Part shown: positions 15,375 to 24,201 of the stretch, piece after piece
Layout: each line of letters opens with the position of its first letter
Numbering within the stretch: position 1 is the stretch's first letter
Origin: Alcaligenaceae bacterium
GTDB lineage: Bacteria; Pseudomonadota; Gammaproteobacteria; Burkholderiales; Burkholderiaceae_B
Direction of reading: 5' to 3'
DNA: 37,011 bases
NCBI GenBank assembly: GCA_947484295.1
Contig: CANKOW010000007.1
Coordinates: 1-37,011 of the forward strand
The notes under the pieces: generated by a model
Seen by the model: only the letters and a program-made list of their open reading frames with translations
What the model was told of the DNA's origin: nothing
The model's database searches: none
Program-made: the position numbers and the translations under genes

Positions 15375-17330
15375 ATGATTGTTGCCACAGCAGGCCATAT
15401 TGATCACGGCAAAAGCACCTTGGTCAAAGCGCTGTCGGGCGTCGACACCGACCGCTTGCCAGAAGAAAAAACCAGAGGGATTTCGATCGATCTAGGGTTT
15501 GCCTATCTGTCCTTACCCGACACACCCGTGATCGGTTTCGTCGATGTTCCAGGTCACGAGCGTTTTGTGCGAAATATGCTCGCTGGCGTGTGCGGGATTG
15601 ATTACGTGATGCTGGTGGTTGCGGCCGATGATGGCGTGATGCCACAAACCATCGAGCATTTGAACATTATCAAGCTGTTGGGTATCCAAGCCGGCGTTGC
15701 TGTCCTGACTAAAACTGATCGGGTCGTCGCCGAGCGCGTCAACGACGTGCGCGCACAAGTGCGTGCCTTACTACAAAGCGTAAACCTCGCGACATTTGAA
15801 ATTGTTGCGTGCTCGACGGTCGCCCAACTTGGCGTGAACGACTTGCGCGAACGACTCGCTCAAGCAGCGCGCGCTGCGCAACGTACAGATTTCGAAGGAA
15901 GGTCTTTTCGCTTTGCGATCGACCGCGCATTTTCGATTGTTGGCAGTGGCACCGTCGTGACCGGCACGGTGTTCACCCACGGCGTGCAGGTGGGTGAGCG
16001 TTTAACGCTCACGCCCGGAGGTCAAAGTGTCCGCGTGCGCAGTATTCATCAAAATAGCGTTTCAGTCACTAAAGCACAAGCCGGCGAACGCTGCGCGCTC
16101 AATCTCGTTGGCGTCAGCGCGCAAGACTGTGGTCGCGGCGACTGGGTCGTTGCGACACACTTGCATGCGCCCACAACACGCATAGATATTAGTCTGAATG
16201 TTTTGAACTCAGAAACGCACGCCTTGAAACACTGGACCGAGGTGCATATGCATCTTGGCACCGCAGAAGTCGTCGCGCGCGTTGCCATTGAACATGGTGG
16301 CTCGATTGCACCAGGCGCCGCGGGCTATGCGCAGTTGGTGTTGAGCCAACCTATTGCTTGTTTGAGCGGCGATCGTTTGATTATTCGCGATCAAACCGCG
16401 CAACGCACGCTAGGCGGGGGTACTGTGCTTGATCCCTTTGCCCCAACAAGAGTGCGAAACAAAATTCTCAGGCACTCCGAACTTGCCGCACTCTCGCACG
16501 GAAATCCTAGGCTCGCGTTGAACGCCCTGCTCGCGTGTCATACACAGACGGGCGTTCACCTCGATCACTTTTCGCGCAGTTTCAATGTGACGGAAAATGT
16601 CTTAGCCCATATGCTTGCTGATGAAGAAGCGCTCGTGATTGCCAAGGCACCAACCTACGCGCTGCTCAAGAGCTCTATCGAGCGGCTCGGTCTCGCCATG
16701 TCGACACGCTTGCAACAACATCACCAAGCGCAGCCGCAGGCGCTCGGACTGAGCCTGAAAGACTTGCGGCAACAATGCGCAGCAGGGATGAAGGCATCCG
16801 TGTTTGTTGCTTTAGTTCGCTCTGTCGCTGCAGCCCAACAGATCGTCGTGACGGGCACTATCGCTGCCTTAACCACGCACCAGTCAAGCGCACACGCAGC
16901 CGATCAATTGCTGTGGCAAAAAATTCAACCTACGCTTGCAGCGATAGGACCCAAAGGCCTAACGGCTGCAGAGCTTGCGCAAGCCGCCGGTTTAAAAACC
17001 TTGGTCGTCAATGATATGTTGCACCGAAAGGTCAAACAAGGTGAACTGTATCGGGTCAGCTCCGAGCGCTTCTATTTACGCGCCAACTTTATCCATTTTG
17101 CAACGCTGGCTCGCCAATTGGTGTTGGCGAGCCCAACGCAGACCTTTATTGCGGCCCAGTTTCGCGACCAAGCGGGCGTAAATCGTACGTTGGCGATTGA
17201 AATTTTAGAGGTGCTTGATCGGCTTGGTGTGACGCAGCGGGTAGGAGATACCCGCAAGTTACTCAAGCCACTCGAGACTGTATTTGGTCTTGAGTCTGGC
17301 GCCCCCAAGAGTATATCGGCTATTGATTGA
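15375..17330 (+). CDS. selB: Selenocysteine-specific translation elongation factor SelB
   Basis: SelB is the GTPase that brings Sec-tRNA(Sec) to the ribosome at UGA codons marked by a SECIS hairpin. This 651-aa protein has the G1 motif GHIDHGKST (7-15) and the SelB-type switch TRGISIDLGFAY. The G3 motif is DVPGHE (57-62) and the G4 motif TKTD (112-115). EF-Tu-like beta-barrel domains follow (GSGTVVTGTVF near 190), and a long C-terminal part of winged-helix repeats would bind the SECIS RNA. It begins 3 nt after the preceding stop codon, so it is co-transcribed with the selenoprotein genes. Having selB in the same operon as its target mRNAs, rather than beside selA, is notable. Its last 11 bases overlap the end of the convergent receptor gene. 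Confidence 0.96.
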   Translation: MIVATAGHIDHGKSTLVKALSGVDTDRLPEEKTRGISIDLGFAYLSLPDTPVIGFVDVPGHERFVRNMLAGVCGIDYVMLVVAADDGVMPQTIEHLNIIKLLGIQAGVAVLTKTDRVVAERVNDVRAQVRALLQSVNLATFEIVACSTVAQLGVNDLRERLAQAARAAQRTDFEGRSFRFAIDRAFSIVGSGTVVTGTVFTHGVQVGERLTLTPGGQSVRVRSIHQNSVSVTKAQAGERCALNLVGVSAQDCGRGDWVVATHLHAPTTRIDISLNVLNSETHALKHWTEVHMHLGTAEVVARVAIEHGGSIAPGAAGYAQLVLSQPIACLSGDRLIIRDQTAQRTLGGGTVLDPFAPTRVRNKILRHSELAALSHGNPRLALNALLACHTQTGVHLDHFSRSFNVTENVLAHMLADEEALVIAKAPTYALLKSSIERLGLAMSTRLQQHHQAQPQALGLSLKDLRQQCAAGMKASVFVALVRSVAAAQQIVVTGTIAALTTHQSSAHAADQLLWQKIQPTLAAIGPKGLTAAELAQAAGLKTLVVNDMLHRKVKQGELYRVSSERFYLRANFIHFATLARQLVLASPTQTFIAAQFRDQAGVNRTLAIEILEVLDRLGVTQRVGDTRKLLKPLETVFGLESGAPKSISAID

Positions 17331-18309
17331 CGATTTTTGCGTCTTTAATGACCTTGCCCCATTTCAGTGTCTCGGCTTCGATAAAAGCTTTAAACGCCTC
17401 TGGCGTACTGCCAACAGCGTCGGCCCCGCTGGTTGCGAGCTTTTGCTGCACGTCAGGCATGGCAAGCACTTGATTGATGGCCATGCTGAGTCGCTGCACG
17501 ATAGGCGCTGGGGTACCGGCGGGTACCATCGCACCGCTCCAAGAAGTTGCCACATAGCCTTCAAAGCCAGCCTCGATCATGGTCGGAACGTCGGGTAACA
17601 ACGCGCTACGCTTGGGGCTTGTGACAGCAAGCGCCCTGAGCTTGCCTTGCTGCACATGCTCAATCATGCCCGGCATGGTCGGGAAGGCAACCTTCACCGT
17701 GCCACTTAACAAATCTATCGTTTGTGGACTTGTTCCTTTATAGGGAACGTGCACCAGTTCGATGCCGGCCCGAGCTTTAAACCATTCAGCGGCCAAATGC
17801 GGTGAGCCGCCTGTACCCGAAGAACTGTAGCTCAGCTCGCCCGGATGCGCTTTGATATAGTCGATGAGCTCTTGTACCGAACGGACGGGTAGCGTGGGAT
17901 GCACCAGCAAGAAGCTCGTGACTGAGGTCGCTTGTGATACGGCAACGAAATCTTTAAACAGGTTGTAGCTCAGGGTTGGAAATAGCGAGGCGCTGACCGC
18001 GGTGCCAATCGATACCCAAAAAATAGTATAGCCATCGGGCGCCGCACGGGCTGCAAGCTCAGCACCTATGTTGCCGCTCGCCCCAGGTTTATTCTCAACC
18101 ACAACGGTCTGGCCTAGCACCTCAGCTAACTTTTGCCCCACAATGCGGGCCGGCACATCAGTTGACCCCCCAGGTGGATACCCCACAATAATCTTGACTG
18201 ACTTATTTGGGTAAGACTGCGCCCGAACTGAAAATGAAGGGATGGCGAAAGATAATCCTAAGCTAAGGAGCATGAAAAATGACGCGAACCGTAATTTCAT
18301 TGTTTTCAT
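17320..18309 (-). CDS. Bug-family TTT periplasmic substrate-binding protein
   Basis: This 329-aa receptor has a Sec signal peptide (hydrophobic residues 9-24, likely cleavage after VRA, residues 28-30). The mature start YPNKSVKIIVGYPPGGSTDVPAR precedes VENKPGASGNIGAE, PDGYTIFWV, HVPYKGTSPQTIDLLSGTV and LPDVPTMIEAGFEGY. It presumably binds an organic acid in the periplasm. ATG 18309 is preceded by AAGGTG, with a second ATG at 18300 possible. It is convergent with selB, the two coding ends overlapping by 11 bases. It is the fourth receptor of this family in the window and stands alone, so its link to the selenoprotein locus is positional only. Confidence 0.93.
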   Translation of the reverse strand: MKTMKLRFASFFMLLSLGLSFAIPSFSVRAQSYPNKSVKIIVGYPPGGSTDVPARIVGQKLAEVLGQTVVVENKPGASGNIGAELAARAAPDGYTIFWVSIGTAVSASLFPTLSYNLFKDFVAVSQATSVTSFLLVHPTLPVRSVQELIDYIKAHPGELSYSSSGTGGSPHLAAEWFKARAGIELVHVPYKGTSPQTIDLLSGTVKVAFPTMPGMIEHVQQGKLRALAVTSPKRSALLPDVPTMIEAGFEGYVATSWSGAMVPAGTPAPIVQRLSMAINQVLAMPDVQQKLATSGADAVGSTPEAFKAFIEAETLKWGKVIKDAKIVNQ

Positions 18310-18624
18310 CGTTAAGTCACCTTAAATACTGCATCGTTAACTGTCGAACAGAGGCCTCTGCAAAGCTTTAGGATGGTCGAAATTAGCCTAAAACAAGCTT
18401 AATAATAAACCGGCTTGTCGATACCCAATTGGCTTACCTGACATCTTTTTTGAAGATAGCATCAGTTAGTCCTAGTTTGCGCTTAAAAGTAACACGCTGA
18501 TTCGGGCATTGATCTAAAATTAAAGTCGAGGTCGGTAAAGCAAAATCCACAAAGCTTTGCAAAACGTAGCCATCACCCTTGGCAAATTCTTGAACCGCAA
18601 ACACTCTTTTAAAGAAAGCCCCCT
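18310..18624. other. Intergenic region without a recognisable gene
   Basis: No coding or RNA gene is supported in these 315 bases between divergent genes. It holds a perfect 12-bp palindrome CAGAGGCCTCTG (18349-18360) and two copies of AAAGCTTT (18362-18369 and 18551-18558). I searched it for a tRNA(Sec)-like cloverleaf because it lies near selB and found none. Promoters for doxX and the receptor gene are expected here, but none is convincing. Confidence 0.4.
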
Positions 18625-19029
18625 ATGAATCGCTTTGATGATGCTGGCAAACTGCTCTTGCGACTCACGATCGGCATTTTGCTACTCATGCATGGCTTGT
18701 TTAAGCTGGCAAACGGTATTGACGCTATTACAACCTTAGTACAAGCGCAAGGCTGGCCAGCCTGGCTCGCGTTTGGTGTATTTATTGGCGAAATCATCGC
18801 GCCGTCGCTCTTGATCATCGGTGTGCTCACCCGCGTAGGCGCTTTAGTGATCGTTTTTAATATGGGGCTCGCCATCTATTTAGCGCACGCGTCTCAAATT
18901 TTGAGTCTCACCAAGACAGGTGGCTGGGCACTTGAGCTTCAAGGCCTGTTTTTGATGGGTGCCTTAGTGGTTGCCCTGTTGGGTGCTGGTCGGTTTAGCT
19001 TAGGCGGCGCGCATGGCCGCCTGAATTAA
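18625..19029 (+). CDS. DoxX family membrane protein
   Basis: This 134-aa inner-membrane protein has about four transmembrane helices, near residues 8-26, 45-66, 68-87 and 103-121. The N-terminal RLTIGILLLMHGLFKL and the GWPAWLAFGVFIGEIIAPSLLIIGVLTR block are typical of the DoxX/DoxD family. Family members are linked to oxidative-stress handling and thiosulfate or quinone redox, but most are uncharacterised. The ATG at 18625 has GAAAGC weakly complementary to 16S rRNA upstream. It lies near peroxiredoxin, photolyase and glutathione peroxidase genes, so a stress link is possible. Confidence 0.88.
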   Translation: MNRFDDAGKLLLRLTIGILLLMHGLFKLANGIDAITTLVQAQGWPAWLAFGVFIGEIIAPSLLIIGVLTRVGALVIVFNMGLAIYLAHASQILSLTKTGGWALELQGLFLMGALVVALLGAGRFSLGGAHGRLN

Positions 19030-19109
19030 TTGGTCGAGGATGCCCGTAAGGCGGTCAGCTAAGGCAATGCACGACATGCGGCCTCTGCGCGATCTAAAGC
19101 CTTACCTGA

Positions 19110-19469
19110 CTAATTGGGCTCCATACCAAACCTAGCTTTGGCCTTTAACTGCGCAAGTTCTAATTCGAGTTGAGCCTTCGCTTGAGTGGTGCAGTCGGTG
19201 CGTTCGACCTGAGGCAGTTCTTTGCAAGCATTCATTGCCTCTTGATGCGCGCCTAGGGTTTCTTTTCGTGCCGTATCAAATCGTTGCTCAAGCGTCACGT
19301 CTTCTTGCGTCCAACGCTCAGGTTCGGGCTCGGGCCAACGAATCTCAGGCGGCGGTGGTAAGGGCAATGCCGATTGAGCCTGAACACCAGTCAGGCTCAG
19401 CAACGTCAGAAACGTCAATACCCCTGTCATCACTAAGACATCTAGCCTAGGTAAAAAAGTTGCTTTCAT
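19110..19469 (-). CDS. Small secreted protein of unknown function
   Basis: This 119-aa protein has a Sec signal peptide (hydrophobic residues 10-28, likely cleavage after VQA). A proline-rich stretch (PLPPPPEIRWPEPEPE) and a charged helical region with two Cys (in MNACKELPQ and RTDCTTQ) follow, probably a periplasmic disulfide. I chose ATG 19469 over the in-frame GTG 19481 because the signal peptide starts there. I recognise no family. It is convergent with doxX. Confidence 0.65.
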   Translation of the reverse strand: MKATFLPRLDVLVMTGVLTFLTLLSLTGVQAQSALPLPPPPEIRWPEPEPERWTQEDVTLEQRFDTARKETLGAHQEAMNACKELPQVERTDCTTQAKAQLELELAQLKAKARFGMEPN

Positions 19470-19541
19470 CGATAATCCCACAGATAACTTGATACTCTTT
19501 CTACTGTACGCTTTTTTTAATTACTTTTTTAAGGATCGTTG

Positions 19542-20093
19542 ATGTTACTCAAAAAAAAGATCCATCTGTACTGCGCGGGTCTGGTGATCAGTCTGCTAGC
19601 GTGCACGCCGGCCTTGGCTCAGCTCAAAGCGGGTGCCGCCGCGCCCTCCTTTACCGCACCTGCGGCACTGGCTGGCCAAACCTATAACTTCGTACTCGCC
19701 GAAGCGCTCAAGAAAGGGCCCGTGGTGGTGTACTTTTATCCTAAAGCCTTTACTAGCGGCTGCACAATTGAGGCGCAGTTGTTTGCCGAGGCGACTGATA
19801 AGTTTGCCGCGTTGAAAGCAACTGTGATTGGTGTATCAGGCGATGATATTGAGACTTTAAAAAAGTTTTCACAAGGCCCCTGCGGTGGTAAATTTGCCGT
19901 CGCGGCAGATCTTGATCGCAGCATTATCAAGGCGTACGACGCCGGCATGTTGATCATGCCCAGCATGGCAAGTCGAATATCGTATGTGGTCACGCCCGAT
20001 TCAAAAATATTGTTTGTGCACGGCGGTATGAGCCCTGATCAGCACGTGAGCAGCACGCTGGCTGCTCTGCAATCATGGCAAGCTAAAAGGTAA
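19542..20093 (+). CDS. Exported peroxiredoxin (AhpC/TSA, BCP-like)
   Basis: This 183-aa thiol peroxidase has an N-terminal signal sequence. It resembles either a Sec type I signal cut after ALA (residues 24-26) or a lipoprotein signal with Cys21. The catalytic motif VVVYFYPKAFTSGCT places the peroxidatic Cys at 74, matching the PxxxTxxCT pattern of BCP-type peroxiredoxins. The usual resolving Cys five residues later is absent. A second Cys lies in GPCGGKF instead and might serve. It would reduce peroxides in the periplasm. ATG 19542 is preceded by AAGGA. The photolyase gene starts 6 bases after its stop, so the two form a small stress-response operon. Confidence 0.9.
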   Translation: MLLKKKIHLYCAGLVISLLACTPALAQLKAGAAAPSFTAPAALAGQTYNFVLAEALKKGPVVVYFYPKAFTSGCTIEAQLFAEATDKFAALKATVIGVSGDDIETLKKFSQGPCGGKFAVAADLDRSIIKAYDAGMLIMPSMASRISYVVTPDSKILFVHGGMSPDQHVSSTLAALQSWQAKR

Positions 20094-20099
20094 AGATTG

Positions 20100-21518
20100 A
20101 TGACGGCTGTTTGTTGGTTTCGTACGGATCTACGCGTAAGTGATCAGCCGGCATTGGCGGCGGCGGCGGCTCAAGGCCCGGTGATCGGTTTGTTTATTGC
20201 CTCACCTGAGCAATGGCGCCTACATCACGACGCGCCAGTTAAGGTGGATTTCTGGTTACGCGCGGTCAAGCATTTACGCACCGAACTTGAAGCTCTGAAT
20301 ATTCCGCTCAAGATACTCTTGGTCGAACACTGGAAAAACGTACCAGAGGCCCTGCTCGCGTTTTGTCAGCAGCACCAGGCTGACCAAGTGCATTGCAATC
20401 GTGAACATGGCGTGCACGAGCGTACACGCGATCGAGCCGCTTATAGTCTGTTGGCGCAGCACGATATTGCGCTACAAGGCCACCATGGCGGTACGTTGTT
20501 AGTACCCGGTAGCGTCAAAACCGGTGCCGATGCGTTTTACCGCGTGTTCACGCCCTTTTCGAAAGCATGCAAAGAAAAACTACGTACGGCACCCTATCAA
20601 CGCGCGCCTGCTATCGAGAAACAGTCTAACGCTGGCTTGCCTGCCTCAGACGACTTGCCTCAAGCCCTCAGTGCCCTCTTAAATGTGACGCCCGAAAGTT
20701 TACAAAACGCGTGGCCCGCAACTACGACCGCCGCCCACGAGCGGCTTGAACAGTTCGCCCAAACACGCATGGCGCAGTACCAACCCGACCGCGATTTTCC
20801 GGCGCTGCCGGGCACCAGCGTGCTATCGCCCTACCTAGCTGCCGGTTTAATCTCGGCGGGTCAGTGCCTGCACGCCGCTCTGGTGCAAAACCAAGGCGAG
20901 TCTGATTCGGGTCAACGCGGTATCGTTGTATGGATTAACGAATTGCTGTGGCGTGAGTTTTACCAACATTTGCTCTTTGGTTATCCAGCTCTTTCGAAGC
21001 ATCAACCAATGCGGCCCGAGACCAGTGCGGTCGTGTGGCGAGACGTACCCCAAGAGTTCAACGCTTGGGCGCAGGGGCGCACTGGCATCCCAATTGTCGA
21101 TGCGGCGATGCGACAGCTCTTGGCCACGGGCTGGATGCACAACCGACTGCGAATGATTGTTGCAATGTTTTTGACAAAAAACCTACTGATTGATTGGCGT
21201 TTGGGCGAAGCGTTTTTTATGCATCACTTAATCGATGGTGAATTAGCGGCCAATAACGGCGGCTGGCAATGGAGCGCCTCAACAGGGGCAGACTCAGCGC
21301 CCTACTTCAGGGTATTTAATCCAATTAGTCAGTCTGAAAAATTTGATCCTCAGGGCGCCTTCATCAAGCAGTGGTTACCCGAACTTGCCACGCTCGGGAG
21401 CAAAGAGATTCACGACCCAAGTCCAATCTCGCGAAAAGCGTTAAATTACCCCGCGCAAATTGTTGATCTCAAAAGTAGCCGCGTGCGTGCGATCGAAGCC
21501 TTTAAGAATCTACGATAG
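20100..21518 (+). CDS. phrB: Deoxyribodipyrimidine photolyase (class I CPD photolyase/cryptochrome family)
   Basis: This 472-aa flavoprotein would repair UV-made cyclobutane pyrimidine dimers using light. The N-terminal antenna-binding domain begins VCWFRTDLRVSDQPAL. The C-terminal FAD domain carries ELLWREFYQHLLFGYP, DAAMRQLLATGWMHNRLRM (FAD contacts), NGGWQWSASTGADSAPYFRVFNP and KFDPQGAFIKQWLPEL, all hallmark motifs, with the Trp residues of the electron chain region present. Length is as expected (about 470 aa). ATG 20100 is preferred to the TTG three bases before. It follows the peroxiredoxin gene closely. Confidence 0.95.
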   Translation: MTAVCWFRTDLRVSDQPALAAAAAQGPVIGLFIASPEQWRLHHDAPVKVDFWLRAVKHLRTELEALNIPLKILLVEHWKNVPEALLAFCQQHQADQVHCNREHGVHERTRDRAAYSLLAQHDIALQGHHGGTLLVPGSVKTGADAFYRVFTPFSKACKEKLRTAPYQRAPAIEKQSNAGLPASDDLPQALSALLNVTPESLQNAWPATTTAAHERLEQFAQTRMAQYQPDRDFPALPGTSVLSPYLAAGLISAGQCLHAALVQNQGESDSGQRGIVVWINELLWREFYQHLLFGYPALSKHQPMRPETSAVVWRDVPQEFNAWAQGRTGIPIVDAAMRQLLATGWMHNRLRMIVAMFLTKNLLIDWRLGEAFFMHHLIDGELAANNGGWQWSASTGADSAPYFRVFNPISQSEKFDPQGAFIKQWLPELATLGSKEIHDPSPISRKALNYPAQIVDLKSSRVRAIEAFKNLR

Positions 21519-21568
21519 TTCTTCTATTTACTTTGCTGCTACAAATCAGCCTTTTCTAAAGCCAAAAT

Positions 21569-22051
21569 ATGAGTCTTTCATCCTTTACAGTCGATACCAT
21601 CCAAGGTAAACCCCAAGACTTACGCCTTTTCGAAGGCAAAGTGTTATTGGTGGTCAATGTTGCCTCAAAATGTGGCTTCACCGGTCAGTACACAGGCTTG
21701 CAAAGCTTGCATCAAGAATACGCTAGTCGCGGGCTCGTGGTCATGGGGTTTCCGTGCGATCAGTTTGGGCACCAAGAACCCGGTAACGAAGCCGCAATCT
21801 TGACGTTTTGTGAAACCCAGTACAAAGTTACTTTTCCACTCTTCGCTAAAATTGAGGTCAATGGCACAAACGCCGCGCCCTTCTATCAATGGCTGAAATC
21901 CAGCAAACCAGGTTTGCTGGGTACTGAAGCCATTAAATGGAATTTCACTAAATTTTTAGTGGGTCGCAAAGGCCAAGTGCTCAAACGTTACGCACCAACC
22001 GAAACGCCGGATTCGCTTCGTGAAGACATTGAGCAAGCGTTAGCGCTTTAG
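21569..22051 (+). CDS. Glutathione peroxidase family protein (Cys type)
   Basis: This 160-aa thiol peroxidase shows the catalytic set of the family: Cys35 in VASKCGFTGQY, Gln65 in FPCDQFGHQEPG, and Trp124-Asn125 in KWNFTKFLV. It is a cytosolic enzyme of the BtuE/Gpx type that probably uses thioredoxin or glutathione. The catalytic residue is a normal Cys codon (TGT), not Sec, even though the organism appears to make selenoproteins. Its length is standard. It lies 50 bases after the photolyase and likely belongs to the same stress-related group. Confidence 0.95.
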   Translation: MSLSSFTVDTIQGKPQDLRLFEGKVLLVVNVASKCGFTGQYTGLQSLHQEYASRGLVVMGFPCDQFGHQEPGNEAAILTFCETQYKVTFPLFAKIEVNGTNAAPFYQWLKSSKPGLLGTEAIKWNFTKFLVGRKGQVLKRYAPTETPDSLREDIEQALAL

Positions 22052-22114
22052 GCGTCTCGACCTTGCTTCGGTCAGCGATACACTGGCTACTACAACAAAA
22101 AAAAGGGTCATTTC

Positions 22115-23266
22115 ATGGCGTGCCGTCTTGCTGCTCTGTATTTAGCTGTATTACTCATGCTGGCAGGCTGCGCTGGGAAGCCCATCGTGCTGCAAGACAT
22201 TACGTTGGCAAACGCAGAGCCTTCCAATCCTGTGCAGGCAGTTCCCGTCCGCACCGCAGCCCGTTCATCTCAAGGCGGCGCAGACCAAAGCTCTCCGCCT
22301 GTTGTTGTCAGCGGCTCGGGTGCCACAACCAATATCGTGTCAGATCCTTCGTTCGGTACAGGTGGTAACGCGTCCACTTCAGCGCAAAGTTCGGCTGCGG
22401 GCCCTGTGGCGGTTCGGAGTTCAGCGGCAATCCCTAGTCCGGTGCAGTCGCCCACCCGACTGGCCACCGCGGTCATGATTGAAACAGCCCCTAGCAATGC
22501 GCCCAATCGCGCAAGCGCGCCGGGGGCTTCATCAAACGCCACTGAAGGCATGGTCGCTTCTAACCCAAGCAACACGAGTGAATACGCTCAGCCCGAAAAG
22601 AAAATTGCCTCAAAGGTCTTAACCTTGAAGAAGACCAAGCCAGGCTGCAAAGGCTCAGAATGCCCTGTGCTGAACTTTAAGCGCCTCACCTTTACGGGTT
22701 ACGACCGCTTTAATGGCTTTCTTGAACAGACACTTCTTTCTTTGGCGCTGGTTGAGACCAACCGCGACCAGGCGTTTCGCGATTTGACTGAGCTTGAAGT
22801 CTATTATTTCAAGACCGCTAAGCCACGTGACGAGATCGCACTCGCCTCAAGCGTTAAATACATTTCAGAAGAGGTTGTTGTTGTCCAGCTCGACAGTTTC
22901 ATTTTTACTGGGGGCGCACACGGGATTTCGACCACGCAGTACCTGAATTGGTTACCTAAAACCGACAGACTCCTGACCCTTGAAGCGATGCTGTTGCCAG
23001 GCAAGGCGCCCGCCTTTGAAGAAGCTCTTAAAAAACAGCATGCACTTTGGTTAAAAAAGAACCCGCTCGCAAAAGAAGACCAAGCTGGTTACAACAGGAT
23101 GTGGCCCTTCGAGCCAAGCGACAACATCGCCCTACTTGAAAATGGTTTAGCGGTCACCTATGACCCCTATCGCTTGGCGCCCTACTCTTTTGGCAAGCCC
23201 ACGATCTACATCCCCTACCGAGAGCTCAAAGGTATTTTGCGGCCTGAGCTACTGCCTAAAAACTAA
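22115..23266 (+). CDS. Lipoprotein with a C-terminal DUF3298-like (RsiV-type) domain
   Basis: This 383-aa protein has a lipoprotein signal with lipobox LAGC (Cys19). A long Ser/Ala/Pro-rich, low-complexity linker (about residues 35-165) follows, then a folded C-terminal region. There SSVKYISEEVVVVQLDSFIFTGGAHGIS and the late LAPYSFGKPTIYIPYRELKG match the pattern of DUF3298/RsiV-like domains, whose GGAHG motif is distinctive. It should be anchored to the inner or outer membrane facing the periplasm. RsiV binds lysozyme in Firmicutes, but most proteobacterial members are unstudied. The ATG at 22115 follows AAGGGT. It is convergent with the ankyrin gene. Confidence 0.85.
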   Translation: MACRLAALYLAVLLMLAGCAGKPIVLQDITLANAEPSNPVQAVPVRTAARSSQGGADQSSPPVVVSGSGATTNIVSDPSFGTGGNASTSAQSSAAGPVAVRSSAAIPSPVQSPTRLATAVMIETAPSNAPNRASAPGASSNATEGMVASNPSNTSEYAQPEKKIASKVLTLKKTKPGCKGSECPVLNFKRLTFTGYDRFNGFLEQTLLSLALVETNRDQAFRDLTELEVYYFKTAKPRDEIALASSVKYISEEVVVVQLDSFIFTGGAHGISTTQYLNWLPKTDRLLTLEAMLLPGKAPAFEEALKKQHALWLKKNPLAKEDQAGYNRMWPFEPSDNIALLENGLAVTYDPYRLAPYSFGKPTIYIPYRELKGILRPELLPKN

Positions 23267-23292
23267 ATACGAGCGCGTCAGCAGCCTCTCAC

Positions 23293-23976
23293 TCAGGGCT
23301 TTGCTTTACGATTTGCCACGATCTTTTCAAGTGCCTTGGCCAACTCTTCTTTACCGCGCGAGCGGGCCACGTCAATCGCGTCTTGCGCTTTGAGGTTCGA
23401 ACGGCTTGGGTCGGCGCCTCCATTTATCAACACCTGAACGGTTTCAACGCTGTCGGCCCGAACAGCGAGGATCAGAGCTGTATCACCTTCAGGTGTGAGC
23501 TCGTTGGGCAAAGCACCTTTTTCGAGTAAAAACTTAGCAACTTCAGCGCGCGCTTTGACTGCTGCGTAGTGCAGTGGGGTCCAGCCCTCTTTATTGACCT
23601 GCGCACCTTTGTTGATTAAGGTCTTGACGCGTGGCACATCACCAATGAGCGAGACGTACATCAGCGGGGTCTCGTTGTACTGGTTTGCCAGATTCACGTT
23701 AATTTTTGGCGCAGCCAATAGAGCGTCAAAGACCTGCCAGGCACCATCGCGGGTAGCTTGGATTAAGCCCGTCTGCTGGTTCGGGCTACGTGTATTGGGA
23801 TCAAAGCCAGACGCTAATAATGCTTTAACAGCGACGACGTTATCATTGGCAACGTATACCCAGTAATCCTTAGCGTTTGCAGCAAGTGCGGACGCATTTA
23901 AAACCAAGCCGCCACTCAAGGCGATGAGTACTAAACCAACGAAACCACGACGCATCTTAAAGCTGAAGATTTGCAT
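23293..23976 (-). CDS. Exported ankyrin-repeat protein
   Basis: This 227-aa protein has a signal peptide (hydrophobic residues 11-29, cleavage near ALA at 30-33) and about five ankyrin repeats. Repeat marks are GWTPLHYAAVKARAEVAKFLLEKGA, GDTALILAVRADSVETVQVLINGGADP, NETPLMYVSLIGDVPRVKTL and a degenerate first pair. A basic tail ends the protein. It would act in the periplasm as a protein-binding module. Some periplasmic ankyrin proteins protect catalase or act in contact-dependent systems, but nothing here tells which. A second ATG at 23955 is an alternative start. Confidence 0.88.
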   Translation of the reverse strand: MQIFSFKMRRGFVGLVLIALSGGLVLNASALAANAKDYWVYVANDNVVAVKALLASGFDPNTRSPNQQTGLIQATRDGAWQVFDALLAAPKINVNLANQYNETPLMYVSLIGDVPRVKTLINKGAQVNKEGWTPLHYAAVKARAEVAKFLLEKGALPNELTPEGDTALILAVRADSVETVQVLINGGADPSRSNLKAQDAIDVARSRGKEELAKALEKIVANRKAKP

Positions 23977-24201
23977 GAAATAAAAGGTATCAAAATTAAG
24001 ATTTAATATCCGGATATTTTTATTTTTTTATATGAAAATAATTGATTGATTTATATGTTACTTTAAGTTATTTACTTTAGATAATTTTATTTATATATTT
24101 CACACGAATAATGAGTGTTAATCCATTGAAATTAAAAATTATAAATTAAATTATTTGTATAAAATATTCTAGTGCTGCAATTTATAAAACATATGATAAT
24201 T
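23977..24201. other. Very AT-rich intergenic region
   Basis: These 225 bases between ankyrin and tatD genes are nearly all A and T, unlike the rest of the window. They include AATATCCGGATATT (a 14-bp perfect palindrome near 24003-24016) followed by a T-rich run. The promoter of the ankyrin gene must lie here. No coding frame is supported. The low GC extends into the 3' third of tatD. Confidence 0.6.

Noticed and set aside
18310-18624. Possible tRNA(Sec) gene near selB
   Set aside because: No GGTTCGA-type T-arm, no long extra arm and no TCA anticodon cloverleaf could be built in this gap or in the other larger gaps.
19095-19109. Terminator between convergent doxX and the small secreted-protein gene
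   Set aside because: No stable hairpin with a T-run was found in the 80-base gap.
20097-20099. TTG at 20097 as the photolyase start
   Set aside because: ATG directly follows at 20100 and has the better ribosome-site spacing; the extra residue has no support.
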